Assembly: GCF_010093535.1 (NCBI RefSeq)
Contig: NW_022985199.1
Span: 670,984-734,983, forward strand
Source of the DNA: Lindgomyces ingoldianus
Lineage: Eukaryota > Ascomycota > Dothideomycetes > Pleosporales > Lindgomycetaceae
Length of the DNA stretch: 64,000 bases
Direction of reading: 5' to 3'
In this document: positions 35,304 through 47,409 of the stretch, in pieces
Position numbering within the stretch: the first letter of the stretch is position 1
How the letters are laid out: the number at the start of each line of letters is the position of its first letter
The notes under the pieces: generated by a model
Databases searched by the model: none
Told to the model about the DNA's origin: nothing
Seen by the model: only the letters and a program-made list of their open reading frames with translations
Made by a program: the position numbers and the translations under genes

Positions 35304-37302
35304 CTACATCCTATGTACCTTACTATTCTTCGTCCATCTTCTAAAAGTCTTTCCCTTCCACCAAAACAAGATTCCAAACAGACACCACAACAGTATCAAA
35401 CTCCCATTCGTCATAATTGGGGGAATAAACCCATCATCCTCTGCCCAAACCGTGATGAACTTACTGAAGCCATACCCCCAAACATTCTTATTAACCGTGA
35501 TACTCACAAACAGACTCCCGGCAACCGGTTTATAACTATCTACCGCATAAGTCGAGCTAATACTCGGGAGCGCCGCAACTTGGATCCCCGCGCACGTGAA
35601 CCCGATGATGACGATGGCTTCCCAGGGCCAGTGCCTCTGGTATCCGACAGCTACGATGATGTTGCCGAGATACATGATGATAACGTAGGGGATCATGGCA
35701 GGCAGACGCATTTCCGGCTCGCGGATGCCATTGTTACGGCGGGTCGAGCGTGCGGAGATCCAGTCGGAGAGTGGGCCGGCGGTGAAGAGGCCGATTAGGG
35801 CACCGACTAGGATGGCGAAGTTGAAGAAACCTACTCATGATTAGATATAATTCTGTTGGATACTTGTTCTCAAACATGAATGACGTTTGGGATTCATATG
35901 GGTTGGATTGTGGAGAGGAGACTTACCAATCGTCTGGGGTTTAAAATTATAGGGTGGCGCCGCAAATGCCTGACTCTGCGTCAAGTTCAGAGTCAAAAAA
36001 CTGCTACAGCTCCACGAAACTACAAAGCTCGCAAACTCGACAATTGGGAACGCAAACATCTTCCACGGGATCCAGAGATCAAGTAATATCGTTTTGAAAG
36101 GGTGCGCGTTTGGCTGGAACACCCTCCATTGATATTTCCCCGGCTTGCCTTTGCCAAGATACGGGTCCAGCGCGGCAGTTTCTTCTTGGGTGAGGCCGGC
36201 GAGGGGACCAGTGATGCAGTCGGAGGTTGGGACTTGCTGGATAGATTCAGGGTCGGTGGGTTTGGACGCCGTGTTTTCGGTTGTGATGGCGGTCTCGAGT
36301 TTTTCGTTTGAAGAGGCAGCGGGACTGCCTTTGCTGATGGTATGGTTGAGTTCATCTGGGTGTGGCCGGTGATATTTCGTTTCTGGGAACATGAAGACTA
36401 CAAGGAGGAACGAGAACCCTAGTAGAGCGGTATTGAGCCACCAAAAAGTGCGCCATCCAACGTTAGACGCCATGGGACCAGAAATAATAGGTCCAACCTT
36501 TGCAGATTAGCTTACGTTCCCGGGGTTTGAGGAGATTGGGTTAGGTATACCATTAAAGATCCCATGTAGGTTACCCAATATAGCGTGTTCCACTTCCCAC
36601 GATCATGCAAGAAGAAGATATCCGCAATAACTGCAGGCTGCATGGTTTCCGCAGGACCAGCTCCAATTCCATTCACAACACAGGCTCCCATAAAACTGCC
36701 ATAAGATGTAGCTTTCGCGCGCCAGATCGAAGTGCCAAAGTTGATGAGCTGCGAGAGAAGATAGACAGGGCGACGGCCAAAGGAGGTACTGATAGGAACC
36801 CTACTCTCTAATTAGCTCTCTTGTCTCTTTCTCCCTCCCTAAACATGTGGAGCTTTCGAGGCTTTAGTTTTTAGCCACTTACCAGATAAAATTGCTAAAC
36901 CCCAGCACCAAAATACAAACACCAGTAAACTGCACCGCATCCGCAAGACTGCAATGGAAGTCCTCCATAATCGGTTCAAACATTGGTGCAAGCGCCAAGG
37001 GGCCAAAACCCTGGGTAAACGTGACCACCGTACTAGCAGTTATACAAGCGATCTTCCATCCCGTACTCCAATTTAAAGGGTCATGCGGGTCATCGCTGGG
37101 TTGAGGGACAAGAACGGTCTTCCCAGCTCCTTTGACGAAGTGGTGCGTGCCGACATCTGCCATGATTTCTGTGCCAGGGAGGATCTCGGTGTGAAGCTCG
37201 GCTTCGATCTGTCGGATCTCCTGGACGTATGTTAGCATGCATTCGCAAGATGGGAGAGGTGGAACAGGATTGGCGTACCTTATCATCGTAGTTCATCTCC
37301 AT
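35304..37302 (-). CDS. MFS transporter, DHA1-like (12 TMS)
   Basis: Five exons (37279-37302, 36883-37220, 36551-36800, 35927-36497, 35304-35830) join in frame to 569 residues. A cytosolic N-terminus with HDPLNWSTGWK leads to helix 1; the DPLNW motif is typical of fungal DHA1 and related permeases. Loop 2-3 reads VPISTSFGRRPVYLLSQL, a motif A variant. ADIFFLHDRGKWNTLYW and GPIISGPMASNVGWRTFWW follow, then a long hydrophilic central loop (about residues 250-340), and GPLSDWISARSTRR in the second half. The substrate is unknown. The first exon encodes only eight residues. Together with the oxidase and the MDR relic it could be what remains of a metabolic cluster. Confidence 0.9.
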
Positions 37303-37610
37303 GATAGGCAATTGCGGCGAGGATTGGCCTCAAAAGGCGAAGCAAATGCTCGTAATTGTCCAAATTGTGAAACTAGAAAGGTCTGTGAGGGAGCCAGTAT
37401 GTATTGATATAGGTTATTCGAACCCCTGCGGTCTAATTCCGCTTTGCAATACAGGGAGATTCAGCAGACGCCTGCAACGAGTCCAGACTGGCTCTAAAAT
37501 GACGTTTTGAGGAGAAGGCCCGATATTATTGAACGGCAGTTGTATCTGCACTGCACGTCAGATATCGAGTCATCAATCAGCTTGATGGAAAAGCTCCGCG
37601 CCGTAATCTT
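37303..37610. promoter_or_regulatory. Upstream region of the MFS gene
   Basis: About 300 bp without recognised sites. Confidence 0.35.
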
Positions 37611-38064
37611 TCAACTTGAACCGGGCGCTTTCATTTGAGACAGGAAAGACAAACATAGAAAAGAGAAAGAGGTAGCTACCCAAGCCTTAATAACTCCCAT
37701 CCCATCCCATAAACCTCCCATCTGCTCCGTCCCCAGCCTTGAAGCTCCCATCAACCCGGTCCAACCCCTAACCTGCAGAAATTGCCGTTCTGTTTCCCAT
37801 TCCAAACCCACCAAATCAACTCACCCTAAAACGCCGAGACATACACTTGACACAGTACCCCAGGCCTCCAGCCTCGTCCCCAGCGAATAAGCTCAGAATC
37901 TTCCCTGCACGCGAGTTCCCGACCCGACGATCCACTACCCGAAAATGGGCCAGTGTCCGCTTCGGATCAGCACAGTAAGATCGGCTTTCAGAGTCGGCAT
38001 ATCGTCCTTCCCCTAGTCTACAGAATCTGCATGTTCTGAATCGCAGTTGTAGTAGCATTTTCAC
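37611..38064 (-). CDS. Small hypothetical protein, two exons, doubtful
   Basis: Exon 1 37825-38064 and exon 2 37611-37772 join in frame across a 52-bp GTGAGT...CAG intron to 133 residues. The N-terminus is basic (MKMLLQLRFRTCRFCRLGEG) and has two C-x2-C pairs (CRFC and CVKC) that could bind zinc. No clear branch point and no known family. It may not be a real gene. Confidence 0.27.
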
Positions 38065-38689
38065 TTGTTAGGTTAGGCTAAATATCCAAATGTCTGTTCT
38101 CGGTACTGTTTTGGCGTGGAAGGAACAAAATGGGAAACATGTGCGTGCACGTGGCTGGATGCGATGACGTTTCGGGTAGCGTGCATCACGATGCTCGGAT
38201 GCGGGGAAAGGACCAGGGTTATGGGATTCGAGAACATGAGGATGACTTATCTAGCAGTTGTGGCATTTGGTTGCTTTAAATCTGGGAATTCGAGGATGGT
38301 GAAAGTCGGCAGTTGTTTGGAGTAAGTAGATGAATTCCGATAGGCAATGCCGTGTTAATGAAGAAGTAAAGCAGCTCAACCGTGTTGCCACGAGCGTACC
38401 AGCTTCACAATGAAAGACACAGTAGTGGTGGACCAGTGGAGCAAGAGTAACAATATATCGATTCGTATCCACAATCATGAATTATATATAAAGCTTCCTA
38501 CTCACACCAGTGTCCGTAGGAAGCAGAAGAGCGCCAAAACTAATGGCGAGGTATCATAAAATGGTGAAAAATCGTTCCCATCCAATATCGTTCTTCCGCA
38601 ACAGATATTCCAACATATACAGTGCCAATGCCTTTCCTACAAAGCTTCATATATACACCTTAACTTTATGATGCCAGAGGAAACAGCCC
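38065..38689. other. Intergenic, nothing recognised
   Basis: 3' flank of the TBC gene. No coding signal on either strand. Confidence 0.4.
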
Positions 38690-41670
38690 CTACGACGGTA
38701 TCGTTGCATTGTTCGTACTCACGGATCGCTTCCAGCCTGACCAAAACCCTCCACCCGTATTCGGGGGTGTCGGTGATGGTGTTTGTGCGGGAGTTGGAGT
38801 TTGCACCCCCATTGACTTCTTCATCGATTCGAACTTGTTCTTGATTTCTTCCAATTCCTGCTTGGCGACGGCCTCCGCCGTCTTTGCGTTTACAAGCTCG
38901 AGCAAGAGTGCTTCGTTGTCCACTGGAGCATGATTCTCTGTGGCTAGGATGTTCTGTGTTGCTAAGCTCGACCCGCGCTTCGTGAATTGAGGCGCGGAGG
39001 ACTTCTGGCTTGCAGATCGCCCAAGCCTCAATTCGCGTAGACCGCCAGTCGATGCCGTGCTATCGGCCGTGTCGGAACGAGAGAGTGATGGAGATGCATC
39101 TGGCGTTGACTCCGATCCCCATGGGACGGATCCTTTTCGGGCGTTCTGTCGGAGTTCCAGGATTGTTTTCTCTTGCCGCTGGTTCTGGTGATATGAGTCC
39201 TGAAGTCGATGCCTGGTGTCCTTAAGCGCATCACGAGCAATTTGCAGCTCGGTGTCGCGGTCATTCAAATCTCGAGCCAGTGCTTGCGCGCGAATCGTTT
39301 CGGAAGCGAGCTGCTCCTTGGTTCGGGCTAAGGAATCGCGTAAGAAGTCCTTCGTTTCGAACATCGAAGACGCACGATGATGGGTCTGATGGGCCGGAAA
39401 CCGATTGTCCAGAGCCTCGGCGACCTGAGTAATTTCCTGGGGATGGGCTGAGTCAGAGCTTGCATCAGAAGGCGAGGATGGTACGAGGGTGGCGGAAGTA
39501 ATAGTTGTTCGGCGACGGGATTCTCGGCTGGAAGGAGTGGAGGGCAACTTCGTTCGGATCTTGTTGATAACGTCTCGGACTATTCGGTGGTCTTCACGAC
39601 GGTCTTCCCGTTGCTTTTGCAATGCAGCTTCCAATTCGCTGTTCTGACGCTGAAGTTGGCTAACGGACATAAGGAGTTGTTCGATCTGATAATGCAGGTC
39701 GCGGTCCTTTACCGAATGCCCCATCCTGATGGAAAGCGTAGTGGACTCATGACCAGATTTAAGGGAAAGAGCATCCCCAGATGACCCTCGCGAAATGTCG
39801 GTAAGAGCCGTGCTCTGGGTTCCGGTCGAACTATCAGAACCGTCAACCGAATTGATCGTCACAAGACTCTGTTTCGATGGTGTGCGGCGAAGAAAGCTAA
39901 CGGGTCTAGAGGGGGCTTGTAGTCCAGGACTGAGAGAGACAGACTTGGTAGAAGAGTTTGAAGGACCCCATAACCGGCCCAGGAATGAGGTGGCAGACTT
40001 CTGGACTTCCGATGTCTTGGACGCTCGATCCCTCTTCTCTTCTCTGAAGTTCGCCTCTAACCTCTGAAGGCTTTCCCGCGTCACATCATTGGTGAAGCTC
40101 ACAAAGTCGTTGACGAGCTCATCGGCTGATTTGGCATTGCGGCCGTACGGATCCCATAGCTGTCTCCCTAATAGCAATTGCATAACATCCTCAAACTCCG
40201 TGAAGCCGAGAATCTTCTGCTCATTCCTTTTCATTAGCGCCAGCGCGACGCGCATGATGGTCTCGGACGCGCCCTCGGCAAAGATAACATCGTAGATGCG
40301 AAACAACATTGGAAGCGGGCAAGTGACGGCAAAGAAAGATAGAAACCATTGCGAAAGGTAAGCTGACTCCACCTGGAGAACGTCCAGGTGTGCGGCTAAT
40401 TTTGGCATGTGCTGACGTAACAAGTGTTGAAACTGATAGATGCGAAGATGAAGTCCTGAGAGGTCTGGCAAGAAACAGGATCGAAGGTCGTAATCTTCCA
40501 TAAGCCTGCGGCGTGTTAGCATACGAAGGGACTCGTAGCGGAGCACAAGTGGACATACCGCACGAGGACACAAAAGGCTTCTTTATCGCCCATCTGCATC
40601 AGAAGCGGACCAACAAGAAAGCCGAGTCCCTGACAGTATCCAATTTTGTGGTCGTATAAGCTGAAACATTTCAATACGCGTCCAAGCATCTTCTGCCCTT
40701 CGCCTTCGGGGTCCCTAAACATCTCCACGCCTGGGAAGCTCCGGCCGAGGTCCTTATTGATAATATTTTCGTACGGGCTGGACTCCCCACAGAGGTGATC
40801 GAATTGATCTTCGATCAGCTTGTCTCTTGCTCCCGATGCACTCTGCCACACCATACCCCGCAATGGCGCAGGTATGCCACCGCGGACCTTGTTCAGTGTG
40901 AGTGTCGGGAGGCGCTGGACAGTTTGTGGATAATCTCGGACCAAAGCAGCCCAGAACTCGAGCTCGGTCATCGGCGGCGGGGAGGGCAGTAGCGAGAATC
41001 GGACTTGCGAGGCATCCTGCTCTCGGACGAGTCGCTTGAGCTGGTTGATCGATGGCGGGCGAGACTGGCTTCGAGCGCGGGTCTTCAGCCCAGATTTCGG
41101 GTCAGTTGCGAGGGCGTTGTTCTCCTGCTCTAAGCGCGCGAGAAGAAGTGCCATTGCCTGTCCATGTTAGCTTGGTGTCATACGATTCGCGTAACAATAG
41201 CCCACATCGTCCTGGCCGTCCTCTCGAGCCTCCTGTTCCTCCGTCTTCTCCAATTCCACCCAGTCCACCTGTACGCTGTGGTCCGACCCACTGCTGTCAC
41301 TTCTCGACCGTTCCCTCGATCTTGGAGTGTGGGGCGACTGGTCCTCAGGTAAAGATAGAGTAGGACTGTTCATCTCAGTTATGGTGGGGGAATGAATACT
41401 GCCGCCCTGGCTGCTTCGCTCCCGAATCGCTTGCATTATCTCAGCAGACGTCGGCCGGGAAGACAGACGCTTCTCTTCCACCATGATCTCGGGCTGTGAT
41501 AGTGGTAGTGTGACAAGTTCCTCCGGTTCGGCAACATGTCCTCCGTCGGTTTCGGATAGCGGGACCGTAACCATCGAGTCAGTGGGCAAAGGCTGGCTGT
41601 CGACATGTGTCCTCGGGGAGCGCTGTGCTGCCTCCTGGATAGGTTGCACTGTGTCTTTTTCGACCTCCAT
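38690..41670 (-). CDS. TBC-domain Rab GTPase-activating protein, Gyp5-like
   Basis: Exons 41206-41670, 40559-41157 and 38690-40505 give 959 residues. An acidic, Ser-rich N-terminus (1-160) precedes a TBC domain at about 247-450 that starts GGIPAPLRGMVWQ. The arginine finger is R294 in NKDLGRSFPG and the glutamine finger Q331 in GYCQGLGFLVG, so both catalytic residues are present. FRIYDVIFAEG closes the domain. The C-terminal half is Ser-rich with coiled coils (about 620-660, 730-800, 885-925). This order matches yeast Gyp5/Gyl1 and fungal homologues, which stimulate GTP hydrolysis by Ypt1/Sec4 in ER-Golgi and polarised secretion. The 48-bp first intron is a multiple of three and could be retained. 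Confidence 0.92.
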
Positions 41671-43704
41671 GACGAGTATGCAGTCGGGCCTTTAGGGGGG
41701 TGACATATGCAGGGCCGGTCTGGGATGTCGAGGTACAAGCCGAGTACTCGAGGGTTGGCGTGGCAATGATGTCGTTAATGCTGCTGCTTGGTTGCCTGAG
41801 GCTTCGCAATGCAGGAAACGGCTGCTGGCTTCCTGTCGGAGGTGTAAACAGTGCTGGCGGCGTTGACGTTTCGAAAGAGTGGAATCTCGGGCGAGTACTC
41901 CGCGAGGCCGTCTACAGCAAAACACACACCGAATGAATGAGAGGCGCTGCGGCAAAGAATGCACAAGATAAATGAGCGACGGGAGTGAGGGTGCAACAAG
42001 ACAGAACAAATGCACAAGAGAGTGGCTGGAACGAGAGTGTCGGCCTGCAGGCCTTGTGGAGAACTCGGGAGCTTAAGGAGGTTGTTCGCCTGCTTATCAT
42101 CCAGAAGGGGGATCCTTGGCAGAACTGCAGGTGGCCCGTCGGCAAAAGACCATCCTCTGCTCCGCGCGTCAGGACATCGCGCATCGCGTGTCCTCCGCAT
42201 TTATGATGGGCTGGCGCGACCGAACGCTGTGCGGTGTGAGGATCGGTGTTGCGAGACCTCATCCAATGACAGTGGTGGTGAGCAGCTGGCTGTGACCAAG
42301 GGCAGGAGTCATCACAGCCTTATTCCTGAACACGCTCAGTTCACGCATCACGCGTGTGCAGACGCGCAGAAATTCATCTGAAGCAGCCAATCATGCGCTA
42401 TGCAGCGAATCGAAATCGATGGGTGATCGTGTGGGCAGCCTGTTCTTAGCGCCCCTCCAAGGTGCCGACCTCCTTGAGTGAATTCTCAAAAACAGCCCGA
42501 CTCCAAAAAAGGATGCCCTCACGGCAATGGAAACACACGTGAGCCCATGTTATAGGCATCCCTGAGTGCCCTCGAACACATCTTGCTGCAAGCAGCATGC
42601 ATCGCAGCCGAACGTGCATGAGATGGCGCGAACCACCCAAAAGAGACGCGGCTCAAATCGAAAAAGAACGGCGTGTCCGTGGACATCGAATCACCCGGTG
42701 GCCTGGGTCAAAATCGCCACCGCTGGTTTCCAAGAGAGCCCTTAATCGATTGCCTCTTGGAGGCATTGCATTATGTCTCTTCTATTTTCAAAAGCAACAC
42801 CCACCAAGTGTCGGCATGAGTCCCTTTCTCTGTTCCTTCTCTCAAGCGAGGTTGTAAGTACCTCGTCTTTCCAAATGTGTTTCAGATATATCGTTCCACT
42901 AACTAGCGAGATCACCAAATATCTTCTAGAACACAACTATCGGAAGCGCGACACCAGAGCCTGTAACAGTTTCAGGTTTTTCCATTGCCCTCTGCAAAGC
43001 ATTTGGCAATAGCAATGCGAAGAATCAATACCTCACTGCCCGCAGTGAGCAGGACGTAGTTCCGAACGCCGCCGAGTCCGGTCTCCTTTTCGCGTTGCTA
43101 ATCTGAGCGTCAAGATGTGTCCGGTCTGAAGTCAGCAATTGTTCCCACAGTTCCCCTGCATCCACCCCTCCCTCAACGGACTCCGGAACGACTCGATTTG
43201 CGCAAACTGGCTCTGCATTGAGCAGACTATCATCGTCCCCCTCTACTTTTCCTTGAAACTCTTCAAAAAAATTAATTTGCTACTGAGTTCTAGAATACAG
43301 ACCTTTCCACACATGCATCTCGAGGTATTCGTACTACGATAGCTACGACGAGAGCTACCGATACACTTGACATTAAGCGCAGCACTCGTCGGTGCAAACT
43401 TCACAGAAATTCCAGCCAATCAGCATCACTGCTTAGTAGACACACGTGAGCACGTGTCAACAACGCCGACCTGTACCCGCAACGACGGTCCTGACCTATC
43501 TTATATTCTAGGCCTTTTTCAACCACATTTAATCAATGCCCCTTTTGTTCCGTCACTAATCTGAATCCCGCTATCATCCAGACCTTCCTTCCCCGCCAAA
43601 CGCTCCCTCATCCATCCCCTTAATCCCACACCTCTCCCCCTAACAATAATCCAAATCTATCTCATGCTGCCATACCCCCATCTCAACGCCACCAAACCAC
43701 TACT
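41671..43704. other. 2-kb intergenic region
   Basis: Upstream of the TBC gene. Many overlapping frames exist on both strands at 41692-42381, but none has a domain or plausible splicing. Nothing recognised at 42400-43700. Confidence 0.4.
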
Positions 43705-44762
43705 TGTTCTCCAACTCGAGAGCATCCCTCTCTGAAAACTCGGTCAACTTCTGATTGGTTTCCCTCACCCACTGCCACTCCAACGCAATGCTCGAAAGAA
43801 TCACGGCATGCCTCAAACTACTCGGGCTTCCACGGTAAAATTCGCGATCGCGAGATAGTAATCTAATTCGGCGGCATAGTGTCCTAGTTTTTGTTTCAAT
43901 GTTGTGGCTCAGTAGCCGGCTTGTAGGGGGCGGTGACTCTGTGAGTGTGGAGATGGCCTTTGATGCTAGAGGCCGTCTGCCTGCGGCTCATGGATCCTCC
44001 ACCCCAAGGCGCAGCTCTGGATTGAAGGCTAGCGCTGAGACAACGGACGAGGCGTCAGATGCAACTGTGGCCTGTACTGGTGCTGGTGTAACACGACCAG
44101 TTCCACATCCACATCCACATCTACGTCCAGGTCTTCACTCCTCGATAGAACCTCCACCTCCAGCTTCAGCTCTAGCACCCCCATCCATATAATCGTCATT
44201 CTCGTCATATCTATTACTCTGCTTCAATTACTAACCCTTCCTTCTAACTTTCCTCTCCACACATCATATCATACCTTAATATCAACTCCAGCTTCTTTTT
44301 CCTCTGCTTATCGTACAATTCCACTACTAGTTCCCAATTCTCGGTTACCTGGTTCAGAGGAAGCGTCCGCAATACCAATACCCACATCTCTATCACTGAT
44401 TGTCAGTCGTCATTTGTGCAGATGTACGGGCGGAACATTGTCGGCCGGTTCGGGGAGTGTGACAGTATTTGCACAAGGTTGGTGATGGGATAGTGAGGGA
44501 AGGGTGGTGTTGCCCGAAGTATATTATGGCGTTGGCAAAGGCTTCTAAGGTTGCGGTGAAAGGGGTAGGGATGGTTGGAGAGGGGCGTATTGGGATGAGG
44601 GGGCTTTCGGAGGCTTAGTTCAGGGTTGGAGCTAGAGTCTGCGTCCGGATTTGTGTATGAATCTGAATCTGGATCTGGATCTGGATTTAGATCTGAATAT
44701 GGGGCTTCTTGTGCATTGCTGCAAGTCACAGACGGATAGCCTAGGATGCAGAGAGTCGACAT
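43705..44762 (-). pseudogene. Broken gene fragment(s), perhaps a fungal transcription-factor relative
   Basis: Minus-strand blocks: from ATG 44762, GYPSVTCSNAQEAPYSDLNP, then a DPDPDPDSDS repeat, and QILSHSPNRPTMFRPYICTN to about 44403. A shifted block, LNQVTENWELVVELYDKQRK, lies near 44340. Another frame near the end carries TKTRTLCRRIRLLSRDREFY and LEWQWVRETNQKLTEFSERD, ending at a stop near 43705. The sequence of helices recalls the C-terminal part of Zn2Cys6 regulators, but no zinc cluster is present. Frames do not join by obvious introns. Low confidence. Confidence 0.35.
44659..44697. repeat. Hexanucleotide repeat (GGATCT)n
   Basis: Imperfect 6-bp repeats; on the minus strand they encode Asp-Pro/Asp-Ser pairs in the fragment at 43705-44762. 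Confidence 0.85.
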
Positions 44763-45394
44763 AGCGGAGATTTAAGCGCTTTGTGTTAGCAATCAAGGTA
44801 AGGGGATATTTGTCCTACGTAAGGTTTACGGTGGTTTTGTCTAGGAAGCGGGGGTGCGTGCTTCAGTTCATCACGGGTTACTGCTTGCAAACTTGGGTGA
44901 AAGTTCGGATTCCAAAACAGGAACGCGTAGATGCTTCACGCAGCATACAAACAGCGCTGTGGAGTCACTGAATCGATGTAAAATGAACCAGGTGGGCTAT
45001 TTCTAGCTATTTCACACAGAATACAGCTTCACACATTCTCTAAAAAGGTGGCTGTAGACGGGTGAGGAACGAAAGCTCGGCCTAGAAAGCGGAACATTGT
45101 CCCGAATCAAGGTAATGATGTTAGTGACCTAGGTGCCGTCTATGAGCTCGTGGCCCTGGTATAAAAGACACATTTTTGACAGCATAACGGCTTCTCATCC
45201 TAAGGCACCACGCTCTGCATCCCACTCGCTCTGGACACCTTCAACTCCGGCTCGATTGGGTTTAGCATCAACCTAAGTTCCAAGTTTAAACTTCCCTTCC
45301 ACTACACTCTTCAAAAAATTGTAAGCTACCCCTGAGATCAAGATCATATTTCTAACCTCAGAAACCAGAATCCACATTTTCCTGTATCAGTAGA
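44763..45394. promoter_or_regulatory. Upstream region of the 45395 gene
   Basis: About 630 bp. A TATAAAAGA motif at 45160-45168 lies about 230 bp before the ATG and could be a TATA box. Nothing else recognised. Confidence 0.4.
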
Positions 45395-46318
45395 ATGACT
45401 AGAACTCAACATCACGCTTACAGTGCTAAAGAGATTGGAAGTAAAAGCCTGAAGATTCTACCTCTCGCCCACTCTCAAAATAACCCACCCACAGAGCCAG
45501 ACCGGGGGGTTCTTGCTGGTTCCGGACTTCCACCACAGTTGCTGAGGCAGGCCAATTTGTCCGGCTCGTCTCCACCCTTAGGTCTTGCTGTTGCTCCTGT
45601 GACCCAATCTCCTCCTGCCGCTTCTGTTAGTTCTGTCTCAGAGGCTCCCTCCCCTCCCTCTCAGACCAAGCCGCCAGCTACCCCCGCTCCTGACGCCGCC
45701 ATGTCATCCGTTGAACCATATCACACAGCTTTCCCCATTCTTCCCGACATCGAAGCTCGTCTCCGCCGTAAAGAGTGTAAGTGTTTCGAAGACTGGGACC
45801 ACCATATCCACTTCTACTGCGACCCCTGGAATCCCTATTATTCCTCCAAGGCTACAATTGTGGGAATCCACTCCGTCAATCCTGCCGACAGATGCTCACT
45901 GCACTATCCCAACATTATCGGCCGCACACCAGGCTTCGACACAATCCGCAACATGGTCCTACAGATCTCAAAGGAGAAGTTGGTGGCCTTAATTAAGCAC
46001 AACCAGAACATGCAGAAATCTGCGCGGGCGCTAGAAGGTCTCGAAGTGAGGGAGACTTGGAAGTGGCAGAACCTAGACCACTATGTACCGCAGCTGGAGT
46101 GGCTTGTGAAGCCCGCACATGCTTTCGGTAAGACGGGTGAACGCAAGCTGGGTTTGTTGGGGCTTTTGCAGGTCGATCAGCATTGGATGCGGCAGCCGGA
46201 GAATGAGGAGCTTGCGGAATTGGCTGTGAATGCTACAAGGTATTTGGATTTGCTGGAACAGATGAACAGTGATTTTTACTGGGGGATGGAGGAGTTTAAG
46301 CTGATTCATGGCTTTTGA
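45395..46318 (+). CDS. Hypothetical protein, 307 aa
   Basis: A single open frame from ATG 45395. Residues 1-105 are low complexity, rich in Pro, Ser and Ala (LSGSSPPLGLAVAPVTQSPP). Residues about 110-307 look folded and mostly helical, with KECKCFEDWDHHIHFYCDPW (three Cys and two adjacent His) and EQMNSDFYWGMEEFKLIHGF at the end. No signal peptide or membrane helix. I do not recognise the family. Codon use and a TATA-like element upstream support a real gene. Confidence 0.7.
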   Translation: MTRTQHHAYSAKEIGSKSLKILPLAHSQNNPPTEPDRGVLAGSGLPPQLLRQANLSGSSPPLGLAVAPVTQSPPAASVSSVSEAPSPPSQTKPPATPAPDAAMSSVEPYHTAFPILPDIEARLRRKECKCFEDWDHHIHFYCDPWNPYYSSKATIVGIHSVNPADRCSLHYPNIIGRTPGFDTIRNMVLQISKEKLVALIKHNQNMQKSARALEGLEVRETWKWQNLDHYVPQLEWLVKPAHAFGKTGERKLGLLGLLQVDQHWMRQPENEELAELAVNATRYLDLLEQMNSDFYWGMEEFKLIHGF

Positions 46319-46599
46319 ACTAGCTAGTCTAGGCACGTAGGTAAATATGGCAAATAATAGGGGTGAAAGGAGCTGCTCGGTGAATAGAGCAAGGAGTACA
46401 TAGAGATATAGATATGTGTGTTCATTTATAAGACTTCTAGAACATGCTGTACGAAAAAAAAATAGGGTATATTGCAGTGCAAGAAAAATAAGCTATGCGG
46501 AACCAAGCCGAACGAAAACGAATCAAACCCAACTAATATACTTAAATCCATTCACCGCTCTTCCAATCATCTACATCGGATGCTCTAGTAGTTTGTACG
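46319..46599. terminator. Convergent 3' region
   Basis: 280 bp between the convergent stops of the 45395 and 46600 genes. AT-rich; no other feature. Confidence 0.4.
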
Positions 46600-47409
46600 T
46601 CATGCTAAGCAGTAGGTCTCCACTCCCTCCCACCGAGCTGCTCGGAACTGCTCCAGCCTGGCATTGTTACTGGCCAACCACCAGAACATCTCCAGTACCC
46701 GCTCCAACCGTTGTAGGAGGATCCTCGGATCCATTCCCCGGATCCAGTCCTCACTGTCATGGAGGTATACATCCAGCTCCACCGATGGGTGGTGGGCCAT
46801 TTGGCTAGGGATGGGGGTATTTACCGGCCATTGCGGCGGGAGCTGGGGGGCAGCGTTAAGCCAAGCAAGGAATGCATCGCCATCCGGAGTTACATAGCTC
46901 CTCAGAATGGCGCGCGGATTTCCAGTCCGGTCGCCATATAGGCGTGGCTTCGTGACTGCGGGTGACTGCTGCTGATAGCGGGGCAGGAAGTCCCAGGCAT
47001 CGTAGCGAAGGAGACAGCGGGTGGTGAGATTGCCACGCGTTAGATACATGTCCCAAATGTGGACTCGATTGGTGATGATTAGATTGGGGATCACAATGCG
47101 GGTGACTAACATGTACAAGTCTTGCAAGTTGCCATGGCCGTGGCTGATAGGGACATTTGGTTGCGGGGTCAAGAAAAAGCGCAGAAGTGATTCCCAGTTC
47201 GGATCCGGAGGGGAAAGGGGATTCGGGATCTGGAGATGAGTAATGATGATCGACGGCACGTCACGCCACGGCTGGGTCTTGAACGGGACAGAATTGAAGT
47301 CCGGAATCGCAATGTCCGAGGTGGGAATTAGGGCAATTGCGGTGTCTTCGATGTCGATAGGGACCCTTATGCCTTGGACGCCTTGTGGAACATATCTAGG
47401 ATAAGACAT
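46600..47409 (-). CDS. Hypothetical protein, 269 aa
   Basis: A single intronless frame from ATG 47409. Globular composition with many Pro, Trp and Ile (PFKTQPWRDVPSIIITHLQI, NLQDLYMLVTRIVIPNLIIT, MFWWLASNNARLEQFRAARW). No signal peptide, membrane helix or known motif. It faces the 45395 gene tail to tail. Function unknown. Confidence 0.68.
   Translation of the reverse strand: MSYPRYVPQGVQGIRVPIDIEDTAIALIPTSDIAIPDFNSVPFKTQPWRDVPSIIITHLQIPNPLSPPDPNWESLLRFFLTPQPNVPISHGHGNLQDLYMLVTRIVIPNLIITNRVHIWDMYLTRGNLTTRCLLRYDAWDFLPRYQQQSPAVTKPRLYGDRTGNPRAILRSYVTPDGDAFLAWLNAAPQLPPQWPVNTPIPSQMAHHPSVELDVYLHDSEDWIRGMDPRILLQRLERVLEMFWWLASNNARLEQFRAARWEGVETYCLA

Noticed and set aside
37410..37440. TTCGAACC-like T-loop suggesting a minus-strand tRNA
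   Set aside because: The T-stem does not pair and no cloverleaf can be folded around it.
41692..42381. Cluster of overlapping frames upstream of the TBC gene
   Set aside because: Frames on both strands overlap and none resembles a protein family; likely leader and promoter DNA.
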